Source: Diphasiastrum complanatum
Taxonomy: Eukaryota > Streptophyta > Lycopodiopsida > Lycopodiales > Lycopodiaceae
NCBI GenBank assembly: GCA_029204225.1
Contig: MU831946.1
Span: forward strand, 1-64,000
DNA length: 64,000 nucleotides
Direction: 5' to 3'
In this document: piece by piece, positions 1-11,356 of the stretch
How the letters are laid out: each line of letters starts with the position of its first letter
Numbering within the stretch: position 1 is the first letter of the stretch
The notes under the pieces: generated by a model
Database searches by the model: none
The model's input: the letters and a program-made list of their open reading frames with translations, nothing else
Told to the model about the DNA's origin: nothing
Made by a program: the position numbers and the translations under genes

Positions 1-520
1 ATTAGTAATCACAAGTACTCAAACAATTATGAACATAGAGAGCAATTGCACCATTATGAGAGAAAAAACATGAAATTGCTTGATTTATTTTTGGTGAGAT
101 ATCATCACCTATATATACATGATCCATCACGGTTTTGGGCAGGTATGAGTAGCCCTAATCCCTAATTCTAATTTGGTGGATCTTTCATCCCTACCAAGTT
201 AGGGTTGGAATCTTGGAGATCCCTCAACAATGCAAAAATTACCAAAAATAGCTCCTATTTTTTCTCCCTTGTATCTAAGCATAATTTGAACTCATTCCAA
301 AGGTTCTAACACTTAGGTCTACTTTGAGAACATCCTTATGATGGAATCCTATGCTATTTGGCACGTGTAACAAGCCACATCATGGACCATCTAACTATTT
401 ACAAGTCAATGACCAAAACTAGTCAAGCTAGAATTGTGAATTTTTAACAAGTTTAGATCACATTTTATGTTATGATGGAAATGATATCGACTCACTCATC
501 CTAGAGAATACTCCGACTCA
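1..520. other. AT-rich intergenic DNA, no gene recognised
   Basis: No coding pattern, LTR boundary or RNA gene could be recognised. The copia relic starting near 521 may extend a little into this stretch, but the translation upstream of its first conserved residues is not convincing. Confidence 0.5.
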
Positions 521-900
521 GATTGGGGACGAACAATCTCTATTGAAAAATCTACCTCCGGGTTCTGTTTCTATCTGGCAGGGGGACCGATTTCGTGGAA
601 CTCAAAGAAGCAAAAATCAGTTGCGCTTTCTTCAATAGAGAAAGTACATCATAGTATGTCAAGTTTCAAAAGAAGCTGTATGGATCAGGTTATTACTTCA
701 ACGACTTACATCACACTCAATTCAATGATACCACCATTCTATGTGACAACTTGAGCTGTCACTTTCATTGTCACTGAATTTCAGATTTTATGGAAAATCC
801 AAGCACATAGAAATCCAGTATCATTTCATTCGGGAGAAAGTTTTCTCAGGGAAAGTGACCTTCAATATTGCTCCACAACATAAATGTTCTCGTAGACCCT
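521..900 (+). pseudogene. Ty1/copia RNase H relic
   Basis: Translation of the plus strand shows the C-terminal RNase H part of a copia polyprotein in pieces. Around 541-645 there is KSTSGFCFYLAGGPISW followed by SKKQKSVALSSIE, and around 795-840 KSKHIEIQYHFIREKV. These match the conserved copia blocks STSG...W.SKKQ..VALSS.EAEY and KHI(E/D)..YHF(I/V)R. Frameshifts and stops separate the blocks, and the EAEY that should follow is destroyed. No LTR, PBS or other pol domain was found beside it, so this is an isolated and heavily decayed fragment. The family assignment is firm; the exact ends are not. Confidence 0.8.
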
Positions 901-960
901 CCCTTCTCTGTTTGCAGGTTGTATTACAGGTTGTGTTTCACACTTGTGAACTCGAATTTT

Positions 961-2244
961 CACATCTGATCAAAGCTTATTGATTGTTCTTGATTGTTAC
1001 GTGCAAAATTGCTATCTAGATCAATTTTTGTGTCTAGTTTTTGCAAATAGATTGTTTAGCAAAAAACCAATCACTCTTGTGGATCTTGTGTAGATCCATT
1101 TAGGGTCCTAAAGTAATGAAATTTAACAATGCCATGAACTGGAGAAAAATAGTGCGAAGAGAGGTACATTAGGACTTGCATGTGTATGGGATCAGGAAAA
1201 CAACTAGATCGAAAAAAAAAATACTTGTCTTTGGTACTAGGACCAAACTTCGGATGAACAAAACTAAATGTTGATTGTGAATCTAGCTAGATAAATAATG
1301 GATGCTAAAAAATATCTTCAATACGAGTTTTAAGGCCATTGATTTTATTTGGTTTTGATATTAAATCTTTTCACTGGTAAGGGAAATGAAGTTGTGTATA
1401 TTGTTTATTCATAATTGGGCTCTAAAGTAAGCAGCAACATTTTCAACTCATTATGATAAGTATCATTTTTTAATTTAATTTAAATTATTTTATATTTTTT
1501 CTGTTTTGGAAAAACTATTTTTTATTTCAAAGTTTTGAAAGGAGCATTTCATTTCTTCATCAAAAGATACTTCTTAGAAATATAATAGAAGGCAGTGTAA
1601 TTTCTTAAGGTTTGTAGAACATTTGGAGGAAACAATGTTCAGATTTTTTTTTCAAATTACTATCGACATTCAAAGAGCTTTTGCTGATATGGCACACTTA
1701 GTTGTTGATAAGCGATAGAGAGTGTCCAACTTTATCCAAGTGAGAGCACAATCATTATGTAAGGTAGTAGGAGCCCTTCTTGAAAGAGATGATGTGTCAA
1801 CTCTCCATTGTGAGTAATGTCGCATGTCAGGCCGAATACCACCTATAGTAGGCCTTTTCGCTCTGATGACTTGGGTCTGCTCAAGCTTGTATTCGAGCTG
1901 CTCTCACCCAATATGTAGTATGCAACATGAGTTTCGACTCATTGAAGCCTTTCATGAGTCTAAAAGATCTTTTAAGTTCAGTAGTAGGAGTGTCTTCTAC
2001 ATTGAATCTTGGGCAAGTTTTGAGGAATTTAGTTTTTGATGTACATGTTCACGCACATTTATAGCTACTTGGGGTTCGATGTAATACAACCAATTTAAGC
2101 CAAAACATATTCACCCTTGATGCATTTGTTTAGAAATCACATGGGGAGTGAAAATATGTCCTAACTCAAGCCACACACACCCATGATTAGATTCACGTAG
2201 CTTTGCATACTACTGGATATATGTCACATATGTCACCACCTTGT
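961..2244. other. Intergenic DNA left of element D
   Basis: AT-rich sequence with short open frames that lack family resemblance, including a 71-codon frame at 1824-2039. It ends with the left target-site copy GGATA (2245-2249) of the gypsy element inserted here. Nothing else could be supported. Confidence 0.5.
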
Positions 2245-2249
2245 GGATA

Positions 2250-3056
2250 TGTTGGAAGTATTTCTAGTGAGTGCGGTGGCTAGATTTACTTACGGGTGTA
2301 GTATAGGGATGTAGAGATTCGTCCACTTTTTAAGTTTCTACAAAAGCTTCAAAAGAAATATGAAGGAATGAGAGCACTAAGGCTTACCCAACTAGTGCAA
2401 TGGAAATAAAGTAATTAGTAATAACAACAATGAAAATCCTTGATAAGGCTTACCCAACTAGCAAGGTGACTACGCTAATCCTAGATTAACACCCGAAGAG
2501 TAATAAAATGAGATTGCGGCTAATACTAAACAAATAAGAAATAATGAACATGCCACAATAAAACTGATGAAAAGGAGACAAGAGGAGGCCCAAGCACCTT
2601 CCCTCAAGCTATGCACCTTTCCAAGGGAAACACAAATGAAATAAAATGATAATTCTCCAAAACAGAGAGCAAGATAGCTTAATCTCAAAAGTGTCATTTA
2701 CAATGCAAATACCTCTCCTTTTATGGCAAGGAGGGTCTTCCATAAGTGTCTACTAACTTATGAGACTAATCTGTTTCTAGTCTTTCTAGAACTTCTAACT
2801 TAGGATTTAGAACTTCAATTTTCTTAACTTAGGACAACTTAAGATAAAATATTTCTAATCTTAAGTTTCCTAAGTCTAAGTTCTAAATCTAAGTTTAAGC
2901 TATTTTATTATTATTTAAGCTTCTACTCATGGACTTACAAAACACATGCCATGGCTTGAAGTTTATTGATAGATACTCATACGTGATCTTACAAAACACA
3001 TGTCACGGAGTTTTATTATTATTTTTATTTTCCCTGTGTTAGCACAGTTGCTAACA
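2250..3056 (-). repeat. 3' LTR of gypsy element D
   Basis: About 807 bp, matching 12146-12953 over its whole length with scattered substitutions and small indels. The right edge, CTAACA at 3051-3056, is followed directly by a polypurine tract on the minus strand, which makes this the 3' LTR. Confidence 0.93.
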
Positions 3057-3070
3057 TTATCCCCCTCCTT
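3057..3070 (-). promoter_or_regulatory. Polypurine tract of element D
   Basis: On the minus strand this reads AAGGAGGGGGATAA, directly before TGTTAGCAAC of the 3' LTR. A purine run in this position primes plus-strand DNA synthesis in LTR elements. It overlaps the last codons of the extra ORF. Confidence 0.85.
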
Positions 3071-5576
3071 ATTGGATTGGTGGTCCCACACCAATCGATG
3101 CCTTTTCGTCCTGGATTTTTTGTGCTTCTTGGAGGCGAGGCTGTTGTTGTTGGGAGTGGTAGATGGTCGTCCCGATGCCCTCCATCATTTTCCACCGTAA
3201 TTTGTTCAAGAAGGGCATGGGTTTGTAATAATGGAGCATACCCTGGAGAAAATTATGGGTTTTCCATAGCTCCACCATATCAACGTGCAAGACGGAAGTA
3301 AGTGCAGCGCGATAATAGAGCCTTGCAACGTTGATATGGTCGTCTTGCATGCGCAAGGGTTTATTGATGTCAAGGGCAATTGGGGGTAACCCTTGATCCC
3401 AAAAACCTCTGCGTTCTGTCAGAAATGCCACCAGGCTGCAATTATCCGCAAAATATCTGACATCGCGATCAGGATTGCCATGGTGCTTTTGGTAGAAGAC
3501 TCGGCAGTTGGTGACCATGTCTTCGGCCAAGTTGCCGGTATCGACTCCTCTGAGCTTAGGCCAAAAGATTCTATTCTTGACCTTGGTGGCAGGAAACGGT
3601 TCTCGCCTCGCTACTGGATAGTAATAAGGATTGGTACGCATGTAGGAGGGAGCTTCGAGATACCATGCCATCGAGGTCTTACTTTGCAGGAAGAGTTGAT
3701 GGCGCCAGAGAGGTTGTGGATCCAGGAGTTTGACTACTGCTTTATGGGTTTGACACTGGTCCAAATCTGGCAGTATGTAGCCACCTCGCTCTTTCGTTGT
3801 TGGGTACTTCTTTGCAACCTGAGAGACGTGCAACTCCTTGCTTGGTTCTGTGGGCGTGATTCTGTGTCGGATGGTGGGGGCTTCAGAGGCAATCTCGTGT
3901 GCGGTTTGTGGATCGGGATCAGGAGATAGAGAAGGCGAGGGGTTAGCTTCTGCAATGCGTTGTGATTCAGGTGAAAAGTGTCGTGGAATGAAGGTGGAGT
4001 TAGTGGTGTCGAGGGGGTTAGAAGCGGTGGAAGGGAAAAGAAAATGTTGGGAGCTAGTACCCCCAGAGCCCGATGGATTGGTTGGTGTTTGAGCTCTTTG
4101 CCCCAAGGGTTGGCTTTGAAATGCGGAACCTTGAGTTGCAGGAGGAGGCTGTTGAAATCCTGCGCCATCTCCACCATGAGGTCCATCAAAGTGGTATCCC
4201 GAATCATGAAATTGGACGTGCTCTGCATGAATCGACGGTGTCGACTGGGCAGCAACCTTTAAGCGTTCTTCCAGGGTGGCTATGTGCTGGTTTAGGGTCT
4301 CGACGGAAGCAATATATGATTGTTGTAATTTTGTGTGTTGCTCCGTCGTGGCTTTCAGCTTTTGGGCCAGCGTTTGATAGGCCACCACTGGAATGGCAGT
4401 TCCCTCAGGGATAGCTGGTGGTGCGAAGTCGTTGAAGTCCACCATTTCCAACTATTCCTTCATAGCGGAACATGCTGCTTGTGAATCTGCTACAGCCTCA
4501 TCCTTCTCGGCTTTGAGGGTATCGATGGTTTGCTGCATGTTGGATACCTTCAGTTGGAGCTGGTTCTGGAGATGGATTAGCATCTGCTGCTGTTGTTGAT
4601 TGTAATTCGTGTGGTTTTGGATCTGCAGCTGTTGTTGTTTGGTTTCCTCCTCCAGCCTTGCTTTTTCTTTCTGAAGGCCCGCCATAGCACCATCGTCGAA
4701 TTGTCGCATAGTGTATTGTCCCCCTAGGGTGCCGAATATATTGTATTGGAGCTCATGCACCAACCATACCGCTTTTTGGGCTGTAAGGGGTAGCTGCTCC
4801 CAAGGACCAATGTCAGGTAGGTTTCGTGTGTAGTTAGGATACGACATGGGGTTAAATGGTAGAAAATCAGGAGCAGGACTAGACGGAGGTGTAGGAAAGA
4901 CAGGGAGGAGTGATTGTGGATTGAGGAGTGGGGAGAGACTACGTGGCGGAGATTGTGGGATTGGGTTAGTGGTGACAGCGGTTGATGGGAGTGCAATTAG
5001 TAATTGTAAGGCAAAATCATCTACGTTGACTGTGGAGTCAAGTAGGGTGGAGATTTGTACAGTCGAGGGCTTTTGTGGAAGTGTGGATGGGAAGCCCGTA
5101 TTGAGAGTTAGTGAGGGTGTGGAGGTGACAGTAAATGGTGGGGGTGGTGGTGGGATTGTGAGAGCAAGGGATGGAGAGGAGATTGCTTGTGTGGACGGAA
5201 TCACACCCATAGGATCAGAGCCAGAAGTGTTTGTCGTTCCGAAGCTGTCTGCTGCTGCTGCTACTGCTTTTCGGCGTTGTTGGGCCTGGTGAAGTAAGGC
5301 CGCCTGTTGCTCTAGGACCTCTTTTGGGACTTGAGATGGTTTAAGGCTCTCTCCAGATTCAGCATATTCTACCCCGATGTCGCTGGAGAGAATGTCTTGT
5401 GGGACATCTGCTTCGGTACTGACGGCCTTCCCTTTCTGCTTCTTAGTAGGTGGGGCTGGTGACACTGGTTCTGCTGTCGGTTGGGGGGTGGCTCGCTTTT
5501 TTGTGCTTGAATAAACAACATCCAGCTCCTTGATGGCAGCAGCCGCCTTAGATCCCAAATGCTTGGTGACCAACAT
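3069..5576 (-). pseudogene. Extra ORF (ORF3) between integrase and 3' LTR of element D
   Basis: Two open stretches in the same frame (4452-5576, 374 codons; 3069-4451, 460 codons) are separated only by one TAG at 4452-4454, so the original reading was about 835 codons. The N-terminal half has a basic stretch (TKKQKGK) and long Pro/Ser/Thr-rich runs including PPPPPP. A Gln-rich coiled coil (LQIQNHTNYNQQQQQMLIHL) comes near the stop. The second half opens with another coiled-coil-like stretch, then low-complexity sequence, then a globular-looking C-terminus rich in W, Y and R (for example RRGFWDQGLPPIALDINKPL). No signal peptide or membrane segment is visible, so it is not obviously env-like. 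A candidate 3' splice site (TTTTTTACAG) lies just upstream at about 5596. No family is recognised. The position fits the extra ORFs known in some non-chromovirus plant gypsy lineages; the function is unknown. Confidence 0.75.
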
Positions 5577-5848
5577 GTGGAAAATGAATCGTTCTCTGTA
5601 AAAAAGGGGTCAGGCGAATTCTATCAAAGATGATGTGAAAATATTTTGTCTGAAACTAATGACTTTTGTGGTTTTTTCAGAGAAGACTGATCTGATAGTA
5701 TCTTGATGGGTGGAACAGCGAATCACAACAAAAATGGTGTCAAAATGACATACAAATAATAAAAAAGGGAGAAGAAGAAGAAAAAATAAACAGTAGAGAA
5801 AAAGCAGCTAATACATATCAAGATAAAAGCAAGGTTCGTTGTACTTTC

Positions 5849-6823
5849 TCAGTCGACTCCCATTGACCACAGTGTCGAGGACATCGTCTTGAAGGGTTTG
5901 GAGTTGAACATATCCAGAGGCAAAGATTTCTTTATGACGTAAGGTCCTTGGCCTGAAAATTTCAGTTTACCTTTGAAGGATTTGGCCTGGTATAGTAGGA
6001 CCTTATTGCCCACCTGGAAATCTCTAAGTTTCAATGATCGATCATGCCATGCTTTTTGTCGTCGTTTGTGGACTTGTTGAGCATGGATGCTGATCTGTCG
6101 TGTTTCACAAAGTTGCTCCAGATGGAATAAACTATTTGCTAGATTCTGAGGAGTATCGAGCTCAAGGTTGTAGGCTACTCGAAGGGAGGGAATATGGAAT
6201 TTCACAGGCATAACGGCTTCTTGACCATATGTGAGCTGGAAGGGGGTTAAGCTTGTAGCTCATTTCGGGGTAGTGCGATAAGCCTAGAGAGCAGCATGGA
6301 GTTTGAGTTCCCAATCAGATCGGCTGGATTCGATAGTTTTGGTGAGAATGCCACATAGGATTTTATTGGTGGATTCTGCCTGGCCATTGCAGCGTGAATA
6401 GTATGGGAAACTTTTGCGATGTACCACAAAAAAAATGGAAAGAAGATCTGCTATGACAGAGCTAAGGAAATGTGTTCCCCTATCATTGATAAGCTCTAGA
6501 GGACATCCGAACCGAACTATAATCTGTTCATAGAGAAATTTGGCGGTGGAACGAGCGTCAGCATTGCGAACAGCTCTTGCTTTAGCCCATTTGGTGCAGT
6601 AGTCTGTAGCTACAATGATGTAACGAGATTGTGTGTGTCGAGCAGCAGGACTAATAAGTCTGACATAATCAATTCTCCATTTCTGGAAAGCTTGATCAGT
6701 GGTTACAGGATGTAAAGGCATGTAGTCTGTTTTTTGAAAGTGTTTTGTGCGTTGGCAGACATCACAAGCCTTAGTGTAGTTGTGCGTATCCTTGAAGAGT
6801 GTTGGCCACCAGAAACCAACCAA
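5849..6823 (-). pseudogene. Integrase of gypsy element D, frameshifted
   Basis: Two frames cover the domain: 6284-6823 (zinc-finger end plus catalytic core) and 5849-6211 (C-terminal domain). Visible features are CDVCQRTK, which supplies the CC of the HHCC finger (the HH lies upstream in HEGIGAGH near 6840-6880), WRIDYV with the first catalytic Asp, LINDRGTHF with the second Asp, and CNGQAESTNKIL with the Glu. The C-terminal part has GNKVLLYQ followed by KFSGQGPYVI, the GPY/F-type module of gypsy integrases. The core is preserved but the frame breaks near 6250, so no intact enzyme is encoded. No chromodomain follows. Confidence 0.9.
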
Positions 6824-7442
6824 GAAGATCTAACGAAAAATGGCCGGCACCAATACCTTCATGAGTGAGGGAAATTACAGAGGAGATTTCTCCTTCAGTA
6901 AGACATCGTCGGATAATTCCATCTAACCCTTGCTTGTAGAGTTGTCCTGCAATTAACGTATAAGGTATAGTTTTGAGGACCAACGCTCGTTGTTCGGGTT
7001 TAGAGAAGTAAGGATACATCTGCCCTGAAGTTAAATATTCGGTAATTTCCTTAGCCCATACAGGTGTAGAGTCAACTTGGAAAATGATTGCATATGGTAA
7101 ATCATCGTTGACGCCTTGATCAGGGGTAGGAAGGTTAGGGATTCGGGATAGATGATCTGCTAAAAAATTCTGAACTCCCTTACGAACCACGATCCTAAAC
7201 TCAAATTCTCTCAATAATAGGATCCATCTAGTAATACGACTTGTGGTGCAAGTCTTGTTGATGAGATACAACAGTGCTCGATGATCAGTGAAGAACGCAA
7301 AGATTTTTCCCAGAAGATAATGGCGAAACTTCTGAACTGCATATACCATTGCCAAGGCTTCGCGTTCAGTGGTGGTATAATTGACCTCAGCAGGTATCAA
7401 TTGTCGACTAAGAAAATTTCGTGAGATAATATGTCCTAACAC
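6771..7442 (-). pseudogene. RNase H and integrase N-terminus of gypsy element D
   Basis: The frame begins with GHIISRN, the end of the RT connection region, and jumps straight to FLSRQLIPAEVNY of RNase H. It continues through TTTEREALAMVYAVQKFRHY and FFTDHRALLYL. Comparison with the related element E (43500-43970) shows that about 110-115 residues normally separate these blocks, including the first RNase H aspartate (FHVHTDAS in E). D therefore carries an internal deletion here. The spacer DHLSRIPN and the integrase HH pair follow. The next frame (integrase core) is shifted relative to this one. Confidence 0.88.
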
Positions 7443-7479
7443 AATACCATGGGTTACCCAAATCTGGCATTTTTCAGGA

Positions 7480-9921
7480 TTAAGAGAGATAACCGAAGCG
7501 TTGACATTGGATAAAAAAAAATTTGAGCACAGACATATGACGTATTTCTTCGGAATGTGCTCCTAAATCGTCCAAGTAAACTTCTAAGGTATCGCCCATC
7601 TGCTGAGAAAAGGTCGCTTGCATAACACGTTGGAAGGTGCTAGGAGCATTGCAGAGCCCAAAAGGCATGACTTTCCAGCAGAAGGTTCCCCATTCTGTGG
7701 CAAAGACGGTTTTGTGTTGATCTTCTTCAGCGATTTGGATCATATTATATCCGCTAAAGCCATTTAAGAAGGAGTAAGCCTCATCTCCTACTAGATTTTC
7801 TAAGATGGATTCTCCGAAAGGTAATGGAAAATGATCTCGTTCAGTGACGGCGTTAAGTTTCTTAAAATCGACACAGATCCGGAGTTTTCCATTTTTCTTG
7901 GGGACGATGACAATTGGGGAGACCCACTCAGTATAATCAATTTCATATATAAATCCCGCATCTAAAAGGCGTTGTAATTCTTCTTTGATCTTGTCCTTAT
8001 AGATGGGATTGCATCTGTACGGACGACTCGCAGTGGGCCTTGCACCCGATATAAGTGGGATACGATGCACAGCTACTCGGGGTGAGACGCCTTTCATGTC
8101 TTTATAGGTCCAGGCAAAGATATGTCGATATTTTCGCAGGAGCTTTTCAAGCTGTCTTCGTTGTTCGCAATTGAGATGAGCTCCGATGTGGACAAGATAT
8201 TCGTTGGTTTCGTTTGGCTCACTCAGGGAAAGGGTTATGGTTTGTGCAGGGCCTTCGTAGGGTGAATTACCAGTGGGCTCATGTTGAGCTTGGGGTAATT
8301 TGATTGTGACATCCTCGATCGTATAGTCCTTAAAGTATGTAGGAACATCATGGGTTGGAGATTCGAGGGGGGCCTTGCCTTTATCTTGCCGAGATGGTGC
8401 TTTTTCGGGGATGGGTGTAGGGCTAGAAGCAATCTCAGAAACTTCCCGAACAGTTGTCAGGTCACCCGACGGTTGAATTTGAAGTGGTTTTTTCATTTTC
8501 TCTTTCATAGTATGACCACGTAGCTGAGGTTTTGGTGGTGGAGAGACAGTGGGTGTGTCATGGAGGATCTCGTCATCAATTTGAAAGATAGTCTCTTCCT
8601 CACAGAGATCCCATGGATAGTGTGGACGTTTGGGACGGTAGAATTTTATCTCAGGTTTTTCACTTGCAACCTTGGCAACTGATTCCACCTTGGAAGCATG
8701 TTGCGGATAGGTCTTCGAGGGAAGTGTTTTCATATAGTTGAGGATCTGAATATCAGAGATGTCCATATCTTCTGGGCAATTCTGAATTCGTAAGACGTTC
8801 TCATCATCAATGAATAAATCGTCTGATTCATTAGTAGGTAGCCATGCAACATTTAGTAGCTCATCATGGTGTGGAAGAATATCAATAAAATTGATATTGA
8901 TGATGGGTGTATCCAGATCAGGTAATTGGTCGTGATCGATCGGGTGTGAAGAGGTACAATTATCCTGATGTTGAGCACAATAATCAGCATTCACACAATC
9001 AATGGTAGCTAGACTGTGACTCCAGTTTATGATATTAGTAGATTTAACATAATGACTTTTTTCGTGGCTGGACTGGTATGGCTCAAATACTGAGTTGGTG
9101 GTTGAGGATCCCTCGTCATGTATGCATGCAGGTTTGAGTTTACTCGTTGAGTCAATTGTGACAGAATTGTCACGATTACTGAAAGTGACTCGGCCTTTGC
9201 TCCAATCATGAACGACTCGTGCATTGGTGAGCCATGGACGACCAAGTAGTAATTCATAAGAATAGACATTATTGGGAATATCAAGTACTACAAGGTCAAC
9301 GAAAAATTTGAGTCCTCCTAGTTTGATCAGCACGTGCGGAAGGAAACCGGTAGGTCGGACCACACTTTGATCAGCCATTCTAAGCTGACAAGTAGGTTTG
9401 GCTAGTTTGTCTCTCAGATTCCATTCCATCATGAGGGATGTAAAAATGATATTAACCCCGGAACCTCCATCGATTACTGCTAAAATTTCATGGGATTGAT
9501 GATGGGTAGCTGGGATTTTGATGTTGCCTCGTTCGCTGAGTGGATTGGTTAGATGTAAGGGCATTTCAGGCAACTCATCAATAGTGGTGGTGGTATTGGA
9601 TTGGATCTGTTGTTTCCACTGGCTAGCATGCTTCCAGAGGACATGGAAGGGAAGAGTGACATTGGCTTGTAGTAAATCTCTCCAAACTTCGGTACCTTCA
9701 AGGGTTTTGCTTTCAAAGGGCTTGTGAGGTACTTTATGGAAAGAGGCAGAGTGTTGGTCGGCATTACGGATTTGTTGGCGATACTCATGATGCAGCCGAA
9801 TTTCTTCAGATGGGTGGGGATAAACTATCGGGGTTGAATCATCACTTGGAGGAACAGCCTGCGGTTGAGTTTTGCTGGGTGCAAGTGTAGGGGCTTGGCG
9901 TTGGGTTTGTGCCCGAGTCAA
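7480..9921 (-). pseudogene. Protease and reverse transcriptase of gypsy element D
   Basis: The longest frame of the element, 813 codons. The aspartic protease shows AVIDGGSGVNII, with DGG where DSG or DTG is usual, then a flap region and ELLLGRPWL. RT follows with EWVSPIVIVPKKNGKLRICV, DHFPLP, MPFGLCNAPSTFQRVM and the catalytic box VYLDDLGAHS. YLDDLG is unusual beside the YLDDI or YIDDI boxes of chromoviruses. Shortly after this box the frame runs into a homopolymer (nine A/T near 7512-7520) and terminates in LKFFFIQCQRFGYLS, consistent with a slippage frameshift. The first ~150 residues before protease are likely a gag-protease linker. Confidence 0.92.
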
Positions 9922-9954
9922 GACCCAAGCATGATGAGTTTCAACTGGTAAAGT

Positions 9955-11356
9955 TTATACTTGCACTGAACAGACTGGAACAACAGGTTTGGATCGGGAT
10001 GTGCAGTCCTTTACGTGATGTTCAATACTACAATTTTCACAAGCTGGAGGGAAACGGGGTTTGTCCTTCCAGCGAATACTAGGATGTTTACCTGCACAGA
10101 TAAAGCATCCTCGTATTGCGGATAGTTGGTGTGCGACAAAGACAGCTTGGTTTGGATTATAAGCTTGGGCATTGGGATTCAGTGGTTGAGCATTAGAATC
10201 ATAGGTATAATAAACAACCGTTTCAGTAGAGTACTGCGGTTGAGTATTGTCTTCCACATAGTAGGTGGCCGGATCGATGGTATTCGGATCAAGATAATGG
10301 ACATTATTTTGTGGGGCCGGTTGGTTAATAACAAACTGTTGACGTGGGGATGGATATTGATTTGGTGCAGATGGTCGTGGTTGGTAAACCCCGTCGTGGC
10401 ACAGGTTGTTGTGGTGGGTAGGGGCGGTAAGCTCGATAAACGGTGGGTCTGGTGGCTGCTGGGAAATGATTTCGCAGTTGAGGGGATTCATTAGAAGTGT
10501 GATGTTGTGAGCAGATTGGACACCAGACATTTTCTCTTGCTGGAAAGGATTTCTCAGCAATTTGTTTCATGGCGGTTTGGAAATCAGGAGTGAGTTTATC
10601 CATATGTGATTGTTGATCTTTTTGCCAGGTTTTCATTTGATGTAGAATTTCAGAAGAGTAAGCAATATTATCAGACTTAGGACGATCCGGATTCTTAGAT
10701 TTCTTTTCATGATGGTCAAAGTCATCATCGGAACCTTCGTCTTCTTCATGGATAGCATCGGTCATCACATCTTTAAGTTGATCATAAAGGTCAACTGGTT
10801 TGAGTTCACAGCGGATGTTTTTAGGCAATCTAACTAAAAATAGTTTTATGGCCATGTGTTCAGTGATATTTTCGTCCACACATTCTACTTTAGAACGTTT
10901 AAAATGCTCAATGTAGTTTCGAACAGACTCTTCGCGACGCATCTTGATATGAGTAATTTGAATGAACGGGCTCTGAGTCAGTTTAGATGGTTTGAAACGC
11001 TTGATGAGAGCGTCCTTGAGGGTGGTCCAAGAAGCAAGATCAGGAGTTTCGATATTCAAGTACCACTCCTTGGCGGTGCCATAGAGTACCATGGGAAATA
11101 GGCGAAGCTTTTCAGTTTCAGAGGTATCTCCATAAAAATGGCATGCATTATCAAAGTCTTGGAGAAATCGAACTGGGTCAAATTCGCCATCGTACTTTGG
11201 TGCATCGATACGTGGAATTCTTCGTTCCATTTGTGGAGGAGTCGGGTTAGAAGATTCAGCACAGTCACGAGACATGATGCAGAATACAGAGTAGCAGGGC
11301 AGAACTGTACTTGACAAAAAGAGCAGTTTGCTTGCAGAATGGATAGTGTAGGACAA
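9955..11356 (-). pseudogene. gag of gypsy element D, frameshifted
   Basis: Frame 10325-11356 carries the capsid-like core: APKYDGEFDPVRFLQDFDNA, AKEWYLNIETPDLASW, LIKRFKPSKLTQSPF and VRNYIEHFKR, typical of a plant retrotransposon gag. It probably starts at MSRDCAES near 11275. Frame 9955-10560 holds the C-terminal part, Pro/Gln/Tyr-rich, with a Cys-His cluster CFICAGKHPS...CENCSIEHHVKDC that resembles a paired zinc knuckle. The two overlap in different frames, so a frameshift lies between 10325 and 10560. Element E at 41700-42840 encodes a diverged homologue with the same order and the same Cys-His cluster. Confidence 0.88.

Noticed and set aside
3077-5292. Plus-strand open frames of up to 178 codons opposite ORF3 of element D
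   Set aside because: They are shadows of the minus-strand ORF, whose composition and in-frame continuity are far better. No conserved blocks are seen on plus.
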